DNA of 64,000 bases. It comes from Berberis thunbergii (Eukaryota; Streptophyta; Magnoliopsida; Ranunculales; Berberidaceae). The DNA is taken from assembly GCA_003290165.1 (NCBI GenBank), contig QNQO01005820.1, forward strand, positions 57,795 to 121,794, given 5' to 3'. Under the pieces are notes generated by a model. That model searched no databases. It was not told the origin of the DNA and worked only from the letters and a program-made list of their open reading frames with translations. The position numbers and the translations under genes are program-made. Within the stretch, counting starts at the first letter, position 1. Each line of letters opens with the position of its first letter. This document shows positions 35,605 to 48,704 of this stretch, in pieces.

Positions 35605-37130
35605 CTGCAAACAAGCAGACTCGGAGTCAGGTTACTGTCACTATGAATTGAGAATAAAGAAGAAATTGAAAAGGGAAGGTAGGACATTGCTATTTTTAGA
35701 ATTTTCAATATATTTCTTCCATTTTCGTTAGTATTGTAATTTTTAGTTTAGGATCAAGGACTCGAAGTAGTAATTTTTTGACAAAAATTTACAGCCAAAA
35801 ACTTCTACAAGCTGAAGGATTCTAAACCATTCACTTTTACCGCTTAATTCCAAACCACATTTGATTGAGTTGGAAGATCATAATGGACTGATTTTTATGG
35901 CTCCGCACCAAAACTCAAGCATTGATTCAACTTCTATGTAAAGTTGACCAAAGTTGTTAAACTTGTAGGGCATTTTGGAAATTTGTGTACAGTCGGTGTT
36001 CCTTGCAATGATAAAATGTCAGTTTTGGTATATTTGTTGGACCTGTAATTTATTTTTTAAAGGTCAAACTTTATTGCAATTCCATGTAAGAAACGGAAAG
36101 AAAAAAAAATCCAAACACTAAGAACAAGCTAAAAAAAGAAAAGGGAAAGACAAGAAAATGAAAAATATGTTGTCTAAGTTCAAATCTCAAGGAGACGTTG
36201 GGACGCGAACTCAGACCCGGGAAAACGTATTAACAATCTAGATCAAAGTCCACATCGATGACCTTCTACCTCAGGCTCACCCTTACAGGAAGAACCACTT
36301 CTACTCATCAGATAAATGCAAGTATGCCCCACTGGATTTGCAATCAAATAATCCCATGACACTCCATCAATCATAAAGCTCCATGAAATTATGGCCTCTA
36401 ACAGATCCCACTCCAGCCAAATCCTCTACCATATCTTGGACCGTTACCAGAAAAATTAAGTAAAACTACAGTGTTTTAATCAGTGAAACTGAACTAAATT
36501 ATTCAGAACTTTTGGGAACTCTCAATTTGACAATCTAACTGACTTTCTTACACTGTATTTCAAGCTTCATGTCTCCCATCTCTAAAAACTCCAGACTGAA
36601 TCCTCCACCTCAAGCTTGTGCGAGATAAGCTTCAATTTTGTAAAAGAGTAACTTCCAAAACTATTTCTTTATCCTCTCTCTCTACAGGTGTTTTAGAAGA
36701 GTAAGCTCATCATATTAAATGGAGGTGTAAGCAACTATATTAATCCAATGTTTCTCTCTACTCTTTGTACACTAATCTTTTTAAACTATAAAATGGATTT
36801 TTTTCTTCTTTTATATAGAAAATGAAAGTTCTTTAATAACAGTCGAACTTTTACATGGATTTTCAATCTTTCTCCCATTTAGAACTACCCATTCTTTTAC
36901 TTATTAACCCCGATAAACAGAGTTAATAAAGACCAAGTATGTTCAATTTTTTAGGCTCATATCTCTTGAGCTTTCAGTGACAGCCGAACACAAAACTTAA
37001 CTCCAACACAGCAATGTAATTGTCTTAAATTTCGTCTTTAGGTTTTCAGTTTTGAAGGTTTTTCTCTATTTGGGATACCAGAGTTGTAAGAAATTTTTAG
37101 AGCTAGCAAGTAAACGCAAAGAAATGCAAG
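35605..37130. other. Unassigned intron sequence
   Basis: AT-rich. On the - strand near 36180-36230 there is a B-box-like GAGTTCGCGTCCC and CCCGGGTC, perhaps a decayed SINE, too weak to call. Otherwise nothing recognised. Confidence 0.4.
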
Positions 37131-38200
37131 TTTTTTTTTTTTTGAAAGAGATCCAATTTTTATTGAAAGAGAAAAACATAGGATTGTAACAAGTACAAGG
37201 CCGAGTGCCCCCTCCCCTACATAGGCCTATGGGACTCTCATAAATTGCTCCCACTCTAACATGAATTGAACAAAACAAATTCCCTTGAACACGCAATGAG
37301 CGGTGCACAAGTACCACAGAAACTCTTGGACATCCATCATAATAGGATCACTAGACATGAAAGAAGACCCAAACACTTTGTTATTCCTCCTGGCCACAAC
37401 ACCCAAAAATGGCGTAGCCAATAAAGGCCCCAATAATCCCACCCTTATCTCTGGAGAAAGCTTGGCACTTCCATCCACTAAAAAAGGTCAGTAATGGACT
37501 GAGGCATCACCCAGGAAACCCCATAAGCCTACAAGTAATGGTTCCATACCGCACTCACAACATCACAATGGATCATCAAATGGCCACACAACTCCACATC
37601 ATGGGTACACATGGGGCATTGCGGGTCTACCACCATCCCCCTCCAAATCAAAGCAATCTCATGGTCGTTCATTACCAAAACAACTCACGCATAAAGAAAG
37701 ACACCTTTGAGGGCACACATCTCATCCACACAATGGATATAGGGCAATTCGTTCCAAGTCCCGGAACAGGAGCCTCCTCCACCAAATGATTCTACAATGA
37801 TGAGACCATGAACGGCCCACTCTCATCTGATTTCCACTTCCAACCATCCTAATGCGTGCTTGGTTTCATATGCTCAGGGAAGCCAACAAAGACATTGCTA
37901 CTTCGTCCCAATCATACAAGCCCTTCTCAAATGCAAGTTAAAGTGATGCATATACATTATAATGCAATATGAATTGCTTTGCAGCAAACCAAGGGGAGCA
38001 GTAGTAACCTTTCTGAAGCCCCCACTACAATTCATAGTGTATCTCCTCAACCATCGATCTCTTAAAGTTGATGGAGACTTGTTACTTTGCTCTGAATCCT
38101 CTATGAGAAGTAGTTTTCTTCGAAATTTTGGTTTTGGTGGTATTGGGGCTCCCAAATTCTTCAGGAAAAGTAGTTTTCCTTTATCTAAATTAGGACTCTC
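37131..38200 (-). mobile_element. LINE 3' fragment (zinc-binding region and RNase H) with tail
   Basis: The - strand reads an RNase H start (DGSAKLSPEIR...GLLGPLLATP) at 37227-37478, preceded by a zf-RVT-like part at 37500-37800. It ends in a T13 run on the + strand at 37131-37143, which is the A tail of the element. Several frame breaks. Confidence 0.7.
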
Positions 38201-38354
38201 TTATTAGGCATAATTCTGTGAAGGCCTTATCTTATATCATGTTTTTTTTATCATCAACAAATTTGAACAGTTTGAAAAGAAAAAAAAAGATTATGCAATT
38301 GCAATGCATATAAACATAGGTAATGCGAAACAATGGAGAACAATAAGTACTTAC

Positions 38355-38412
38355 TGTGCCCAGCACATCATTCACATCAACTGAGGCAAATTCACATGAG
38401 AGTTCTGGAAAA
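38355..38412 (-). pseudogene. PDIL5-4-like exon, ERGIC-N region
   Basis: Reads FPELSCEFASVDVNDVLGT between a TTTTGTAG acceptor and a GTAAGT donor, 58 bases. It matches the family's FPALSCEFASVDVSDVLGT block in the N-terminal ERGIC-type segment. Intact. Confidence 0.85.
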
Positions 38413-38536
38413 CTACAAAAGGAGAATTATACAGAAAATTAGAGCACACACAATAACAAAAGGCATAATAAAAACGAGGTACTAAAAGCTACCAATCACA
38501 TATATGTAAGAATGTGAACTAGTTGTTGGTCCCTCG

Positions 38537-38836
38537 TACTAATAGGATAAATGAGTTTAGTCCCTTTTATAAACTTAATTTGATCTTGGTCTCTCGCCGT
38601 TAGTTGACCATCAAATCAACCATTGAGCATATACTTCCCACCTGACGGGAAAAAATACCCAAATTGCCCTTGTTTGCTGGAAACCCTTTCCATCTCACTC
38701 CCTCAATTGAGGGTAGTTCAAGTCTTTTTTTTACGTCATGTGAGAAGCACATGCACAAGATAATGGTTGACTGGCGATGAGGACTAAGATCAAATTAAAT
38801 TTATAAAATGGAATAAACTCATTTACCCTATTAGTA
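38537..38836. mobile_element. MITE with long inverted repeats
   Basis: TACTAATAGGATAAATGAG at 38537 is mirrored by the complement of CTCATTTACCCTATTAGTA ending at 38836. The inverted match continues for about 80 bases (TTTAGTCCCTTTTATAAACT, ATTTGATCTTGGTC). Total about 300 bp, no coding content. The target duplication could be TA if the first and last TA belong to the flank; otherwise none is clear, so the superfamily is open. Confidence 0.7.
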
Positions 38837-39479
38837 GCATTCGATAGCATCCAGTAGAAGGTGTTTTTCCAGAGTGAGGTTAACCATTCAAATATTTATG
38901 CTACGAACCATTCAAAAATTGTTATGACAATATGAAGTGTTATCACTTTATTGATATGCCCCACATTGTACACTCTAGTTTGCTGAGTACACTCTAGTTT
39001 GCTGAGTATTAACATCAACCTGTTGTATGATATTAACCAGCTTTACATTCACTCCTTCGGGACTCATGAAAAAAATTTGTTGATGATAAAGTGATCTTCA
39101 ACTAAACCTCCAAGAAATAGAATATATGAGATAGGCTAGAAATTTTATTAAAAAGAAAAAATATGTAAGTGAAAAAAAATGCCAAGGTCATGCCTTACTC
39201 CAAGGAGGAACAATGTCTACTGTTCGGAATATTGATAACTATTTTTCAGTCAAACTGAACGCACAGGACACACATGTGAATGCTTGTATTCATCAATCAT
39301 TGATAGCCTTTGACGAGCAGTTTGATACAGATTTGAGAATACTCAGGCTTGTAGACCCTACACTAAAGGGTAATATATGGATGACCTTTTGGTCACTAAC
39401 CAACCCGCCATATCCTGCTCAGTTAAGTCCTAAGGAATCATTTTTTATTGAAACAACTTAACCTTGAGGATGTACCCAC
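38837..39479. other. Unassigned intron sequence
   Basis: AT-rich; a 22-bp direct repeat (GTACACTCTAGTTTGCTGA type) occurs twice near 38968-39007. The + frame at 39213-39461 has no recognised domain. Confidence 0.4.
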
Positions 39480-40130
39480 TTACAGCACAGGCAGATAAAG
39501 AGCTTGAATTTTAATCTGCAATCTCAAGAACTCCTCCATATGTGAATATTTTCCATAGAGCTTCTTCACAATGCACACTTCATGCACTGCTGTAATAATG
39601 TTGTTAGCTATAACCTCATCATATTTTCTGTTGTGGTTAAAGACTCGACTATTTCTTTCCATACACTGAATAAGCCGCCATGGATTCTTGACTCTACTAA
39701 CAGGTTTGCTACCTTTCCACAAGCCAGCAATCCACTCCCATTCCTGTATATCAAGAAAAAGAATCACCCTGTTGCACTCGCACAATTTAAAAAACTTATT
39801 CCACACGGAATCAGAGAATGGTCCTTCAAAGAAAAGGTGCCAACTGTTTTCGTTACTGTTCTGGCATAACAAATGTTCAGAATAATTTGTGAGACTCCTA
39901 AGCAACAAAAATATTAATTTCAGATTTTCCTGATCATTAAACATGCAACCCTTGGAGGAGGAACCCACCAACAGACTTTGGGACTGGCTTTCTGCTCTTA
40001 GATTCACAGGCTGAACTGGTAGAAATGCAAGTTAAACATCCAAATGAGTGTATCCTCTGGGAAGAGATGGAGTCAACTGAAAAATCTGATTCCAAATTAG
40101 AGTAACTTCAGGGACATTAAATTGAGGAAC
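39480..40130 (-). mobile_element. LINE fragment (zinc-binding region)
   Basis: The - strand frame 39480-40007 reads ENSWHLFFEGPFSDSVWNKF and a tryptophan-rich stretch, typical of the zf-RVT region and its downstream segment in plant LINEs. No RT part and no tail seen. Confidence 0.7.
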
Positions 40131-40900
40131 ACTCCATCTTCCATTTTCAAAGAGAACGTCTACTTTGGCACTATTCCTGAATGTAGTACAGGTTTTTTAG
40201 ACTGGTCTTCAAAGATAACCAAGGGCTGCACAGAAAAGTTGACATCACTTCTCTCACACACCCTCATCCAAGAGGTTGGTTGGATTTGCATAGAAGTAAA
40301 AAGTGTTTGCTTTGAGTGTCTAGTATTGCAAAAGAGATTCTCTTAGTTGAATTGAAGGTTCACGTATTCTTTATTTCTTTACCTAGGGGCCTATCCTGCT
40401 GGAAATAAACTTAGGGCTGGAGAGATTCCTCTTCTCTAATCTTTTTGTTCAATTTAGCTTATTGGATAGACCCTAGACCTTCAACATCTTTATCTGAGGG
40501 ACCATGTCTTGTACAAACAATTTTTTAATAGTTTTTGACCCTACAACAACACTTCTTGTTTATCTACCACACTTGTCTCTTTTCCACCTCTTTTAACTAA
40601 AATATTTAATTTCATCTTACCAAGTGTCCTCCTTTAACAATTCAATCAGTCTTATGGGCCTAAAACCAAAAAATGGATTTAACCACCCTAAATTTCAAAA
40701 AGTCCAATGCAATGCAATTCATATCATAGATCACTTGTACGTGGAGGAAAGGATGCAACTAAAAAGAGTATATAGACAATGGAGGTCTTCTACTTGTATA
40801 GAGAAATAGTAAAGAGACATATTAATGAATATTGATCTATAAACTGAAAACAATAAATTTCTGTAAATAAAATTGAATAAGGAAAATAATAAAAAAACAA
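40131..40900. other. Unassigned intron sequence
   Basis: No coding signal and no repeat ends recognised. Confidence 0.4.
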
Positions 40901-41734
40901 ATAAAAGAAATTACTCAAAGGAGTTCTGTTCAATTGAAGCTAGCTTGCTAACTAACATCAGTCAGTCATACGATCATAGCCGTACACCTATCATGGACTA
41001 ACCCTAGCTCGATAAAGGCTTCAACATTGTCCCAAGCGGACCATTTACAAATTATTGTTCAACCTGTAAGTCAAGCGCCCAGGCCAACGACACGTCAGCC
41101 CAAGAGACGCGAATCTTAGGGCTTGGCCCAGGACAATAAGATCAGAACAAGAATCTCACAGTTGTCACAGGTCTGAGATCCACTTGCACGAAATTAGCTG
41201 TTAGCCCAATCAAACATTGGGTCTTAAACAGAGCCAAGTACAAAGAGACTAATCATGCACAAGTCAAATCTTATGTGAGATTTCCTCCTTCCATCACGCC
41301 CTCGATCGCAGGGACGGTTGGGAGGGAACTCTCACAATAGAAAATGGTGAAAGGAGGAAGAAAGGTAAACATATTCATTACAATTTACATACCGTATTCC
41401 CTCTTCCTTGCATCGATATCTAACTAAGGCATCATCGTGCCTTTGGCCACCACAACGGTGGTCCCTGACTTAATCGCTGCTCATTTTTGCAAGTTTGAGA
41501 TCATCGAAACTAGCAATATCAGATTGAACACATCAGTTTGGTGCCATCTATGTGGAGATGCCGATAAGTTTTCATTGAAACAAGCGTACAAAGTCCATTC
41601 TAGCTAAGCATTCACACGACCCAGCCGCTGAGGCAGCCATGGGTGACCCCCGCATAGGCAAAATCTTGTTTCATATTGATTATCTAGTGCAGGTAGTGGA
41701 GAAAGTCGCTCAGGATCGATGACAATCACCCAAA

Positions 41735-42780
41735 GTGGCGGGGATCCGGGGAGATCTCACACCAAAAAAGACACCTAAGAGCGCTTCCATGAAAGTGAAA
41801 ACCTCCCTAGGATCAAAGAGCTGGCCGACAGGAGAACTTAAAGAAGGATGTGGATCTCGGGCAACCAATCCGAACGTCTTGTACGACCTCACCGTCCCTC
41901 CATTCTCGAAAGAGATCATGAGCGCCCCACTACCAAAAAAGTTTGTCCCGCCAAAGCTCGAATTCTATGACAAAATATCAAATCCGTCAGATCATCTGCG
42001 CCATTACCACCACGTAATGGCGCTGAAAGAAGTTCAGAAGCCATCATGTGTAGAACTTTCCCCACCAGCCTAAAAAGGATGCACTGACTTGGTTCCACAA
42101 TATCCAACATTGATTTATCGATTCGTTTCAGGTCTTGGCGAATGCGTTTATCACCAGATTTATAAGAAGCCATCGAATCAGAAAAAGGGCCTCACTACTA
42201 CTCAGTCTAAAGTAGAAGCAAGGTGAGACTCTCAGAAAGAACGTCACTCATTTCAACAACAAGCTAACTTTAATCGACGATTGCAACGACAACGCGTTGG
42301 TCACCGCCTTACTTTTAGCATCAGAGAAGGTCAGTTCTATAGCTTTCTCACCCTAGAAGCCCCAAGGGATATGGCGGACTTGGTAAAAAGTGCGCAAAAG
42401 TATCACTCTGAAAGAGATGCTAGCCGCCAAGAGAGGAAACGCAAATGAAGCCAAGCAGGCCCTCAGGGTCTGGGACAGGGGAGAAGAAAAAAGGCATGAA
42501 GAGGAGGATCGACAACAAAATCGGGTCCGACAAGGTCAAAGCCACCAACTACGTTAGCGCAAAGTTTATTGAGTTCGCTCCCCTCAACTCCAGTTTGGCA
42601 AAAACCCTTTACGCAATGAAAAGCTGGGGCGACATCAAGTGGCCTCCAAGATCAAACACGATCGGAACAAGTACTGTGCTTATCACAAAGATCCCGGTCA
42701 CATCACCAAGAATTGCCAAAGTCTCTATAACGAGATATAGTATTGGGTTCGAAGGCAAAGATTCGGAGAATTCATAAATT
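41735..42780 (+). pseudogene. gypsy gag, broken
   Basis: First frame (41735-42073): APLPKKFVPPKLEFYD with SNPSDHLRHYHHVMAL, the usual gag entry of Tat/Ogre-type gypsy. Next frame: DALTWFHNIQ and FIDSFQVLANAFI. A later frame has HDRNKYCAYHKDPGHITKNC, the zinc-knuckle-like end. Several frameshifts separate them. Confidence 0.8.
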
Positions 42781-43009
42781 TTGACTAGAAACGGCTCCAA
42801 GAGAAACATAAAAAAGAAATGGCCCCGGAGTTCGAGGAAAAGATTGCAAACGTCATCTTCATCTTACATAGTGCGCACAATGAATCGGAAAAATCCAACC
42901 GATCAAGGAAGGGGGTAATTCGAGAGCTATAGATATGTCCCCACTGCGGAGATCGCCCAATCCAACATGCTCGGGTAGAACACCCAACCCCGGATCTGAC
43001 GTTCACCGA

Positions 43010-43920
43010 GCATGACATGCAAGGGGTCTACTCCCCACACAACGACGCCCTGATTATTACGATTGCAATATCGAAATGGGGCGTCAAATGGTCGCTGGTG
43101 GACACAGGGAGCACAACCAATATGATACTCCTGGAAGCATTCTGTGTGATGCAGCTGAGAAATGAGGAGCTGAAACAGAACAACTAGGTGATGGTCGGCT
43201 TCAACAGCGCTCGAAGCTACTCATTAGCTATACAGTTAAAACGGATAATGGATCCATAATAGTCCAAGAGCATTATAAGTTATAACAGGATATATCGGGA
43301 TATAACGGTATATTTTTAAAAAATATTTTTAATACCCCCACAAAGTATTAATGTATTATAGAGTCAAACATAAATCATGTTTATAACATTAAATTCAAAA
43401 GCAAAAAAAAAAAACATTAATAAAAAACATATTTCCTTCATATGAGAGAGATTGCAACAGAAAGTACGAATGACTCTTCATCTTCTTCTATCGTTCTCTG
43501 TCGATTGGTGACATCAAACTTTGGTTCTCCTTCTTTCCTATGAGTCTAAGGTTTTGGTTTGATCGAGAATGAAAGAGGTATTTGTTTTTAATTTTATATA
43601 TATTTTTTATATATTAGAACAAAACGTTAAAATGGATTAATTGAAAAAAACGTTATCTAAAAAACGGTCATATAACGTTCTTATATTGGAGTTGTGATAC
43701 CATAACGTAATGGTTCACCCTCGTAAAGCATTATATCATAATTATATCGGCGTTATAATGTTGTTTTAACTGCACAGCTCATTAGGGAGCATCAGCCTAC
43801 CCGTAGGAGCAGGAAAACTAGTAAAACTCCTTCTGACGGAGTTCATTGTGGTAGACGCCCCCTTCGCATATAACATAATTCTAGGAAGACTTTGGCTCCA
43901 CTAGATGGGAGCAGGGTTTC
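43010..43920 (+). pseudogene. gypsy aspartic protease, interrupted by a hAT element
   Basis: The frame from about 43010 reads VKWSLVDTGSTTNMI, with the catalytic DTGS. It goes on to VMVGFNSARSYSL at the hAT insertion (43228). After the hAT, from 43778, it reads SISLPVGAGKLVKL and VVDAPFAYNIILGRLWLH, the standard continuation. A stop (TAG) is present near 43186. Confidence 0.8.
43228..43777. mobile_element. Non-autonomous hAT-like element inserted in gypsy protease
   Basis: Identical 8-bp repeats CTCATTAG flank it at 43220-43227 and 43778-43785. Ends are CTATACAGTTAAAAC and, on the other strand, CTGTGCAGTTAAAAC (13/15). The subterminal regions share ATAACG-type motifs. It is 550 bp, very AT-rich, with no coding content. 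Removal with one target copy restores the protease frame around the site. Confidence 0.8.
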
Positions 43921-44840
43921 CACACAACACTAGTGTCTCAAGTACCCCGTCAACGTAGAGACAAGAATTATCAAGGTAGATCAATTTTCTGCCAGAGAAT
44001 GTCATTACGTGGTGATGAAGCTATCGGGTAAGTAACCACGTAGCTCAAGTCCCCCTGAAGAGAGATGAATCAACAAGCTCATGGCTTACTGGTAAGGAGA
44101 AGCAAGAGTAGCCTGTAACACTTTTGAAGAAGATCAATAAAAGTAATCTCTTTAAAAATGACTCTACTACACACTCAACTTCTTTGACAGGGGAAGACTC
44201 GATGCTAATACGGGTGCCAAAATGACACACAAATGGTCAAGCCTAGCCACACTGAAGGCGACGACACGCCGCATAAGTTACCTAGTCTGCCTAAGGAACC
44301 AAGGTATGATACGGCAAGTCGAGCCTAGTCCCCGGACAACTCACCACCAAACGAAGCATAATCCTAACATGGGGACCAAAATGATGAACAAACGGTCGAA
44401 AGTAGTCCTATTCAGGATATCGACAGCTTGCCACATAAATGGCCTAGTCTGCCTCATGAGCCAAGGCAGTGCAAGTGCGGTAGATCGAACATAGTTCACG
44501 AACAGATCACTGCAAGTGGACCGTACCCAGTCCCTTGACAGTCCACCGCAAACGAACGAGTCAGTCCACGAATGACTAGCCGCTCCAAAGACAACCTAGT
44601 CTAACCACAAGAGCGCGATGGCACACATGCAGACCAGATCCAATCCACCGCAAGCGGGCGAATCCAATCCCCGATGACTTATCGCTCCTAATATAACCTA
44701 GTCCGACTACGGGGACCAAAACGGCGTACAAGCGGCCGAGCCTAACCCCACTGAAAGCAACGACGACACTGCAAAAGTGAACTAGTCAGCCAAGGAGCCA
44801 ATGTACGACGCATTGGGACAAGCTTAGTCCACGAACAGGA

Positions 44841-45125
44841 GGCGTAAAAGACTCCTTCCAAGTACAAGTCCTCTCAAGGATTGAGTTAGAGGACTACAGG
44901 GAGCTAACCCGTTCAGGCAAAGATGAATCCTCAGCAACTCAACTCTAGTTCAGAATTGTGGTATACTATAAATTCTAGCCTAGACAGGCGTAAAGACTCC
45001 TTCCAACGAAAGTCCTCTCAAGGACTGGGCGAGAGGACTACAGGGACCTAGCCCATTCGAGCAAAGATGGTTCCTCGGCAACTGAACTCTTGTTCAAGAT
45101 TGAGGTAACTTATAAAGTCTTTTTT
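44841..45125. repeat. Tandem duplication of about 146 bp in the gypsy 3' region
   Basis: GGCGTAAAAGACTCCTTCCA at 44841 recurs as GGCGTAAAGACTCCTTCCAA at 44987. GTCCTCTCAAGGA, GAGGACTACAGGGA and TTCAGAATTG/TTCAAGATTG follow in both copies. The copies differ at many positions, so the duplication is old. Confidence 0.75.
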
Positions 45126-47690
45126 GATTTGATCGACATTTAGGTCCAAAAAGATAGTATCATCTGCATATTGGAGGATCAGGGCATAAGTATCATTGCT
45201 TGTTCCCTAGAACCCTTGGATAATTGAAGTACTCACCTCTAAGAATCATTTGAGTTAGAACTTCTCCCACCAAGGAAAAATGAGAGGTGACAAAGGATCA
45301 TATTGTCTAATGCGTCTTGGGCCTCTCACGAAAGAGCAGCCATGAATATCTTCACAAAGAGGTAGCAAATGAAAGTAAGGCCTATGTCCATCTCTGGCCA
45401 AATTTCATTCTAACCAATATAAAATGATGAACTTCTAGCCAATGGTATTAAAAGCCTTGGGGGAAATCTAGCTTGCAAACAATCTCAGGATCCTTGGACT
45501 TCATTCTAGCATCAATAAGTTCATAGGCAATAAGGGAAAAATCAATCAGTTGTCTTCGCTCCACTGCTATTGATTGGTGAGTAGACACTAGCTTCTGCAT
45601 ATCGAGTTTGATCCATATAGCAACACTTTAGAAATGATCTTAGAATGAAGGAGCAAGGCCAATTGGTTTGAAGTCACCAATAGTCATGGCACACTAATTT
45701 TAGAAATAAGGCAGGTCATGCTGGAGTTTAATCTTCAATCTAGGAATGCATTTGCACTAGTATCTGCCACAACCTTCATGAAATCAACTCTAACAGTATC
45801 ACAACATTTGAAATAGAAGTCAACAAGAAAGCCATCAATGCCAGCAGCTACATCCTTGGCTAGATCACTAATAGCAGCTCTAACTTCTTCAACTATTTCT
45901 TTGTCAAGGTTCAATTATTTCTTTATCCCTATTCAGCTTAGGTCTCTACTATTCAGTTTCTTGAAGCATCTGCTGGAAATGATGAACACTGTGACTTGAA
46001 ATCGCCTCTACTTCAGTTTCAATAGAGTCCTCGATTTTCTTGAAGCACTAATGATTTTCCTGTGATTTGCTAGCTTGTGAATAAGCTTTCAGCAAAAATC
46101 TCCTTTGGTTCCTCAATAATCACAGCATTCCTTTTTAGGAGATGCATTCCCTCTTGGTCACACAGTCAAGTTCAGAAATAGCTTCATAGCTTGTTAACTG
46201 TGTATGAGAGTGTCAATTTTACCAAAATGATCAAAGCAATGAATCAGCTTCCATGAGTCATCAACCACTTTGCAAAAGTAGGGGCCCTCAAACCACATCA
46301 ATTCTAGTCTAAGATGAGAAGGCTTGGAGGGAGAGAGACCAACATCAAGGAGGATACCAAACTTCCATGATGATACGATCTTGTAGTCTCTAAAAGGTTC
46401 TCCAATCTGAGGTTGCTAGGAGCCTGTCCAATCTTGAGAGAGAAGGGGAAACTTTGTTATTAAACCAGATAAAGCAACCTCATTTCAGCAATCCCCCATC
46501 AGCACACAAGAAGAGTGGTATCCTTAAAAATGCCCCATGTATTACCCCAAACCGAATTAACCCTTGATGTTTATCCATAAGGTATCCACATTCTTATGAA
46601 CATCCCCAAATGTTCCGTTCTTTCCTTCTCTCCATACAAACTATGTTAGAGCAATTTCTCCCGAACCCAAAACCCCAAGTGAGTCAGCTTGAACTTGTCT
46701 GCTTTGGAAGAACTTGTCTGGCGAACTTGTTGCTACAAATATCAAACATGTTTGGAAAATTGTCCTTTAGCTTGAGTTCATCACACCATTTGTCATTCCT
46801 GAAACTGATAGTGTCACCTCAAGCTTTGAAGTGGTGCAGTTGTGTAAGTTGTCGCATAGTCTGTTACATAACATCACTTTACACAAACATTACAATATTA
46901 TATAACAACCAACCAGAATATAAGCATCAACTAACACCAACAAAAACTGCAAAGAGCCACACCTATTAACACCAAAACAACAACAAAGTATTATTGCCAT
47001 CAGTGAATTGACATGGCTGAAATTAAACCCTCATGTACCCCTATGCTTCGCACAAGCAAAAACGCAATCTCCGAAAGCACAATACTCCCCCTCTTCCAAC
47101 CTCTCCCAAAAGACCTTACATATTAATGTCTGCCACGGTGTACATAGGATCCAGCTTACCATCCACTATCCACATTGCCCTCCCTACCATCATTTTTGCT
47201 ATTCATATGAAGCCGATACCTTGGACAGGGAACACACCACATTCGTGGGTAGGGATTCATCTTCTGAGCTTTCGAACCCCATAGAAGCTTCGCCAAGCAA
47301 GCCATGATCTGTTATTAGGTCTTCTTCTATATAGCTCAAGCCCCCGATCTCATGTCTCATAGTTTTGGCTAGCTGCCCTCTTTTGCCTCTAACGTTAATA
47401 ACCAACCCACAAGCATGATCAATGACCCTTTTGCATAGGTTCAAAGGGGTTAATGTGTTTGAGACGACTAAAGGCCTTACTCCATTCTCTCTATTTCAGT
47501 TTCATCCAAAATAGGTGTTGTCAAAGCTGCCTCACTACTTTTCATATCGATATCTTCAGAAATGGGGTCCGCATAATCCTCCACACTATGCACTTTGCCA
47601 AATCTCACTGATGTTCCTCTTCCCACTTCTTCCATACCTTTTGTATTTGGAAATTAGATTCACCACCTTTTCCTATGGCTTCCATAGTTA
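45115..47690 (-). mobile_element. LINE fragment with reverse transcriptase core
   Basis: On the - strand the RT catalytic motif reads LQYADDTIF (YADD at + 45159-45170). Upstream in element direction are IDGFLVDFYFK (near 45800-45845, the GPDGF block) and further broken RT and endonuclease-side sequence up to about 47690. Many frame breaks. Confidence 0.75.
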
Positions 47691-48704
47691 ATAAATGGAT
47701 GCAAATTCCCACTCTACTTTTGTGGTGTGTTGAACATCATGCACATGGAATACATAACCTTAGAAAGCCAAATTAAATCGCACAAATCCCAAATTAAAAA
47801 CTTCTTTCTCAACCTCATCATCTTATTTCAAACCTTCTTCCCAAATCTACTGCAACCATTACCAGCTATCACCATCCACTGTAGGGATGGCAACATGCGT
47901 ATAAATGTCAGGTGCCTATTTACCCACTTTAGAGTACATTGGGATCCCCCTTGCTTCCTTTCCCCATCACGGATCATGCTTCCCTACTCCACCTGTGACT
48001 TCCCTGTTTTGGCGTTTCCATCCGTAATATTCTAAAGAATGAATTCAACATGGATCCTCCAGAACTGTTGTGCAAGTGGATTAAACCAAGTTTAAGCCTG
48101 TGCATTAATTCCACTCTCAATGCGAATGTACATTGACATTTATAAATAAAACATTCTACAGAGCTCTCGTCTGAATACCAGCGTTATTGGGATTCTTTAT
48201 TCTAATTTATTTCCAGAAAGAGATAGGCAGCTTTATAGCCTATAGTTGCTGTAAACTAAATCAACTTATGCATCTTTAATTTTTCAGCAAGATAATGGAA
48301 TACAGGCTGTGTTCCCCCAAGGTGTTAATTGTAATTGGAAGAATAGTAAGGCTCAGGCTTCAATTCCCACTGTAGAAAGCCATTAAATACCTCAAAACGT
48401 TATGGTAATATTAACATTGTAATTCATTTTGATTTGTAATGCAACGAGTTCGAACTCTTTTTTGGTCTGTTTCTTATTTCTTTGATTAAATTGGAGTAAC
48501 AGATTCGTTGAATTTGCAGTTAAAATTGCAATTTTTTTTTTATTGATTTTTGTTTGCTGGCTATTCTAATCCAGTTGTCATTACGAAATTAAACGGTTGA
48601 TGTCAGGGAGCGAATTCTAGATCTAAGAACTAAGCTAATCACATGAATCGTTGATGCATGAGAAAAAAAAAGAGTGAAGTTTGTGGAGAAAATTGAGATC
48701 TGAC
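47691..48704. other. Unassigned intron sequence
   Basis: Contains TAGGGATGGCAACATG at 47882, which looks like a hAT end but has no partner nearby. Otherwise AT-rich with no coding signal. Confidence 0.4.

Larger units (their letters stand above)
40900..45125 (+). mobile_element. Ty3/gypsy (Tat/Ogre-like) element fragment with gag and protease
   Basis: The left part up to about 41536 is LTR- or leader-like. A primer-binding-site-like TTTGGTGCCATCTATGTGGA lies at 41537-41556. Gag follows at 41735-42780 and an aspartic protease at 43010-43920, all with frame breaks. RT and integrase are missing. The 3' part (44150-45125) is GC-richer, non-coding and contains a 146-bp tandem duplication. A 550-bp hAT element interrupts the protease. 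Outer ends are approximate. Confidence 0.7.

Noticed and set aside
36140..36270. Possible decayed SINE on the - strand
   Set aside because: Only a B-box-like motif is visible; no A box, tail or related 3' body.
39213..39461. 82-residue + frame as a gene
   Set aside because: No recognisable domain and no splice context; it lies in a TE-rich pseudogene intron.
47882..47898. TAGGGATGGCAACATG as a hAT terminus
   Set aside because: No matching inverted end or 8-bp duplication was found nearby, so it may be a truncated element or chance.
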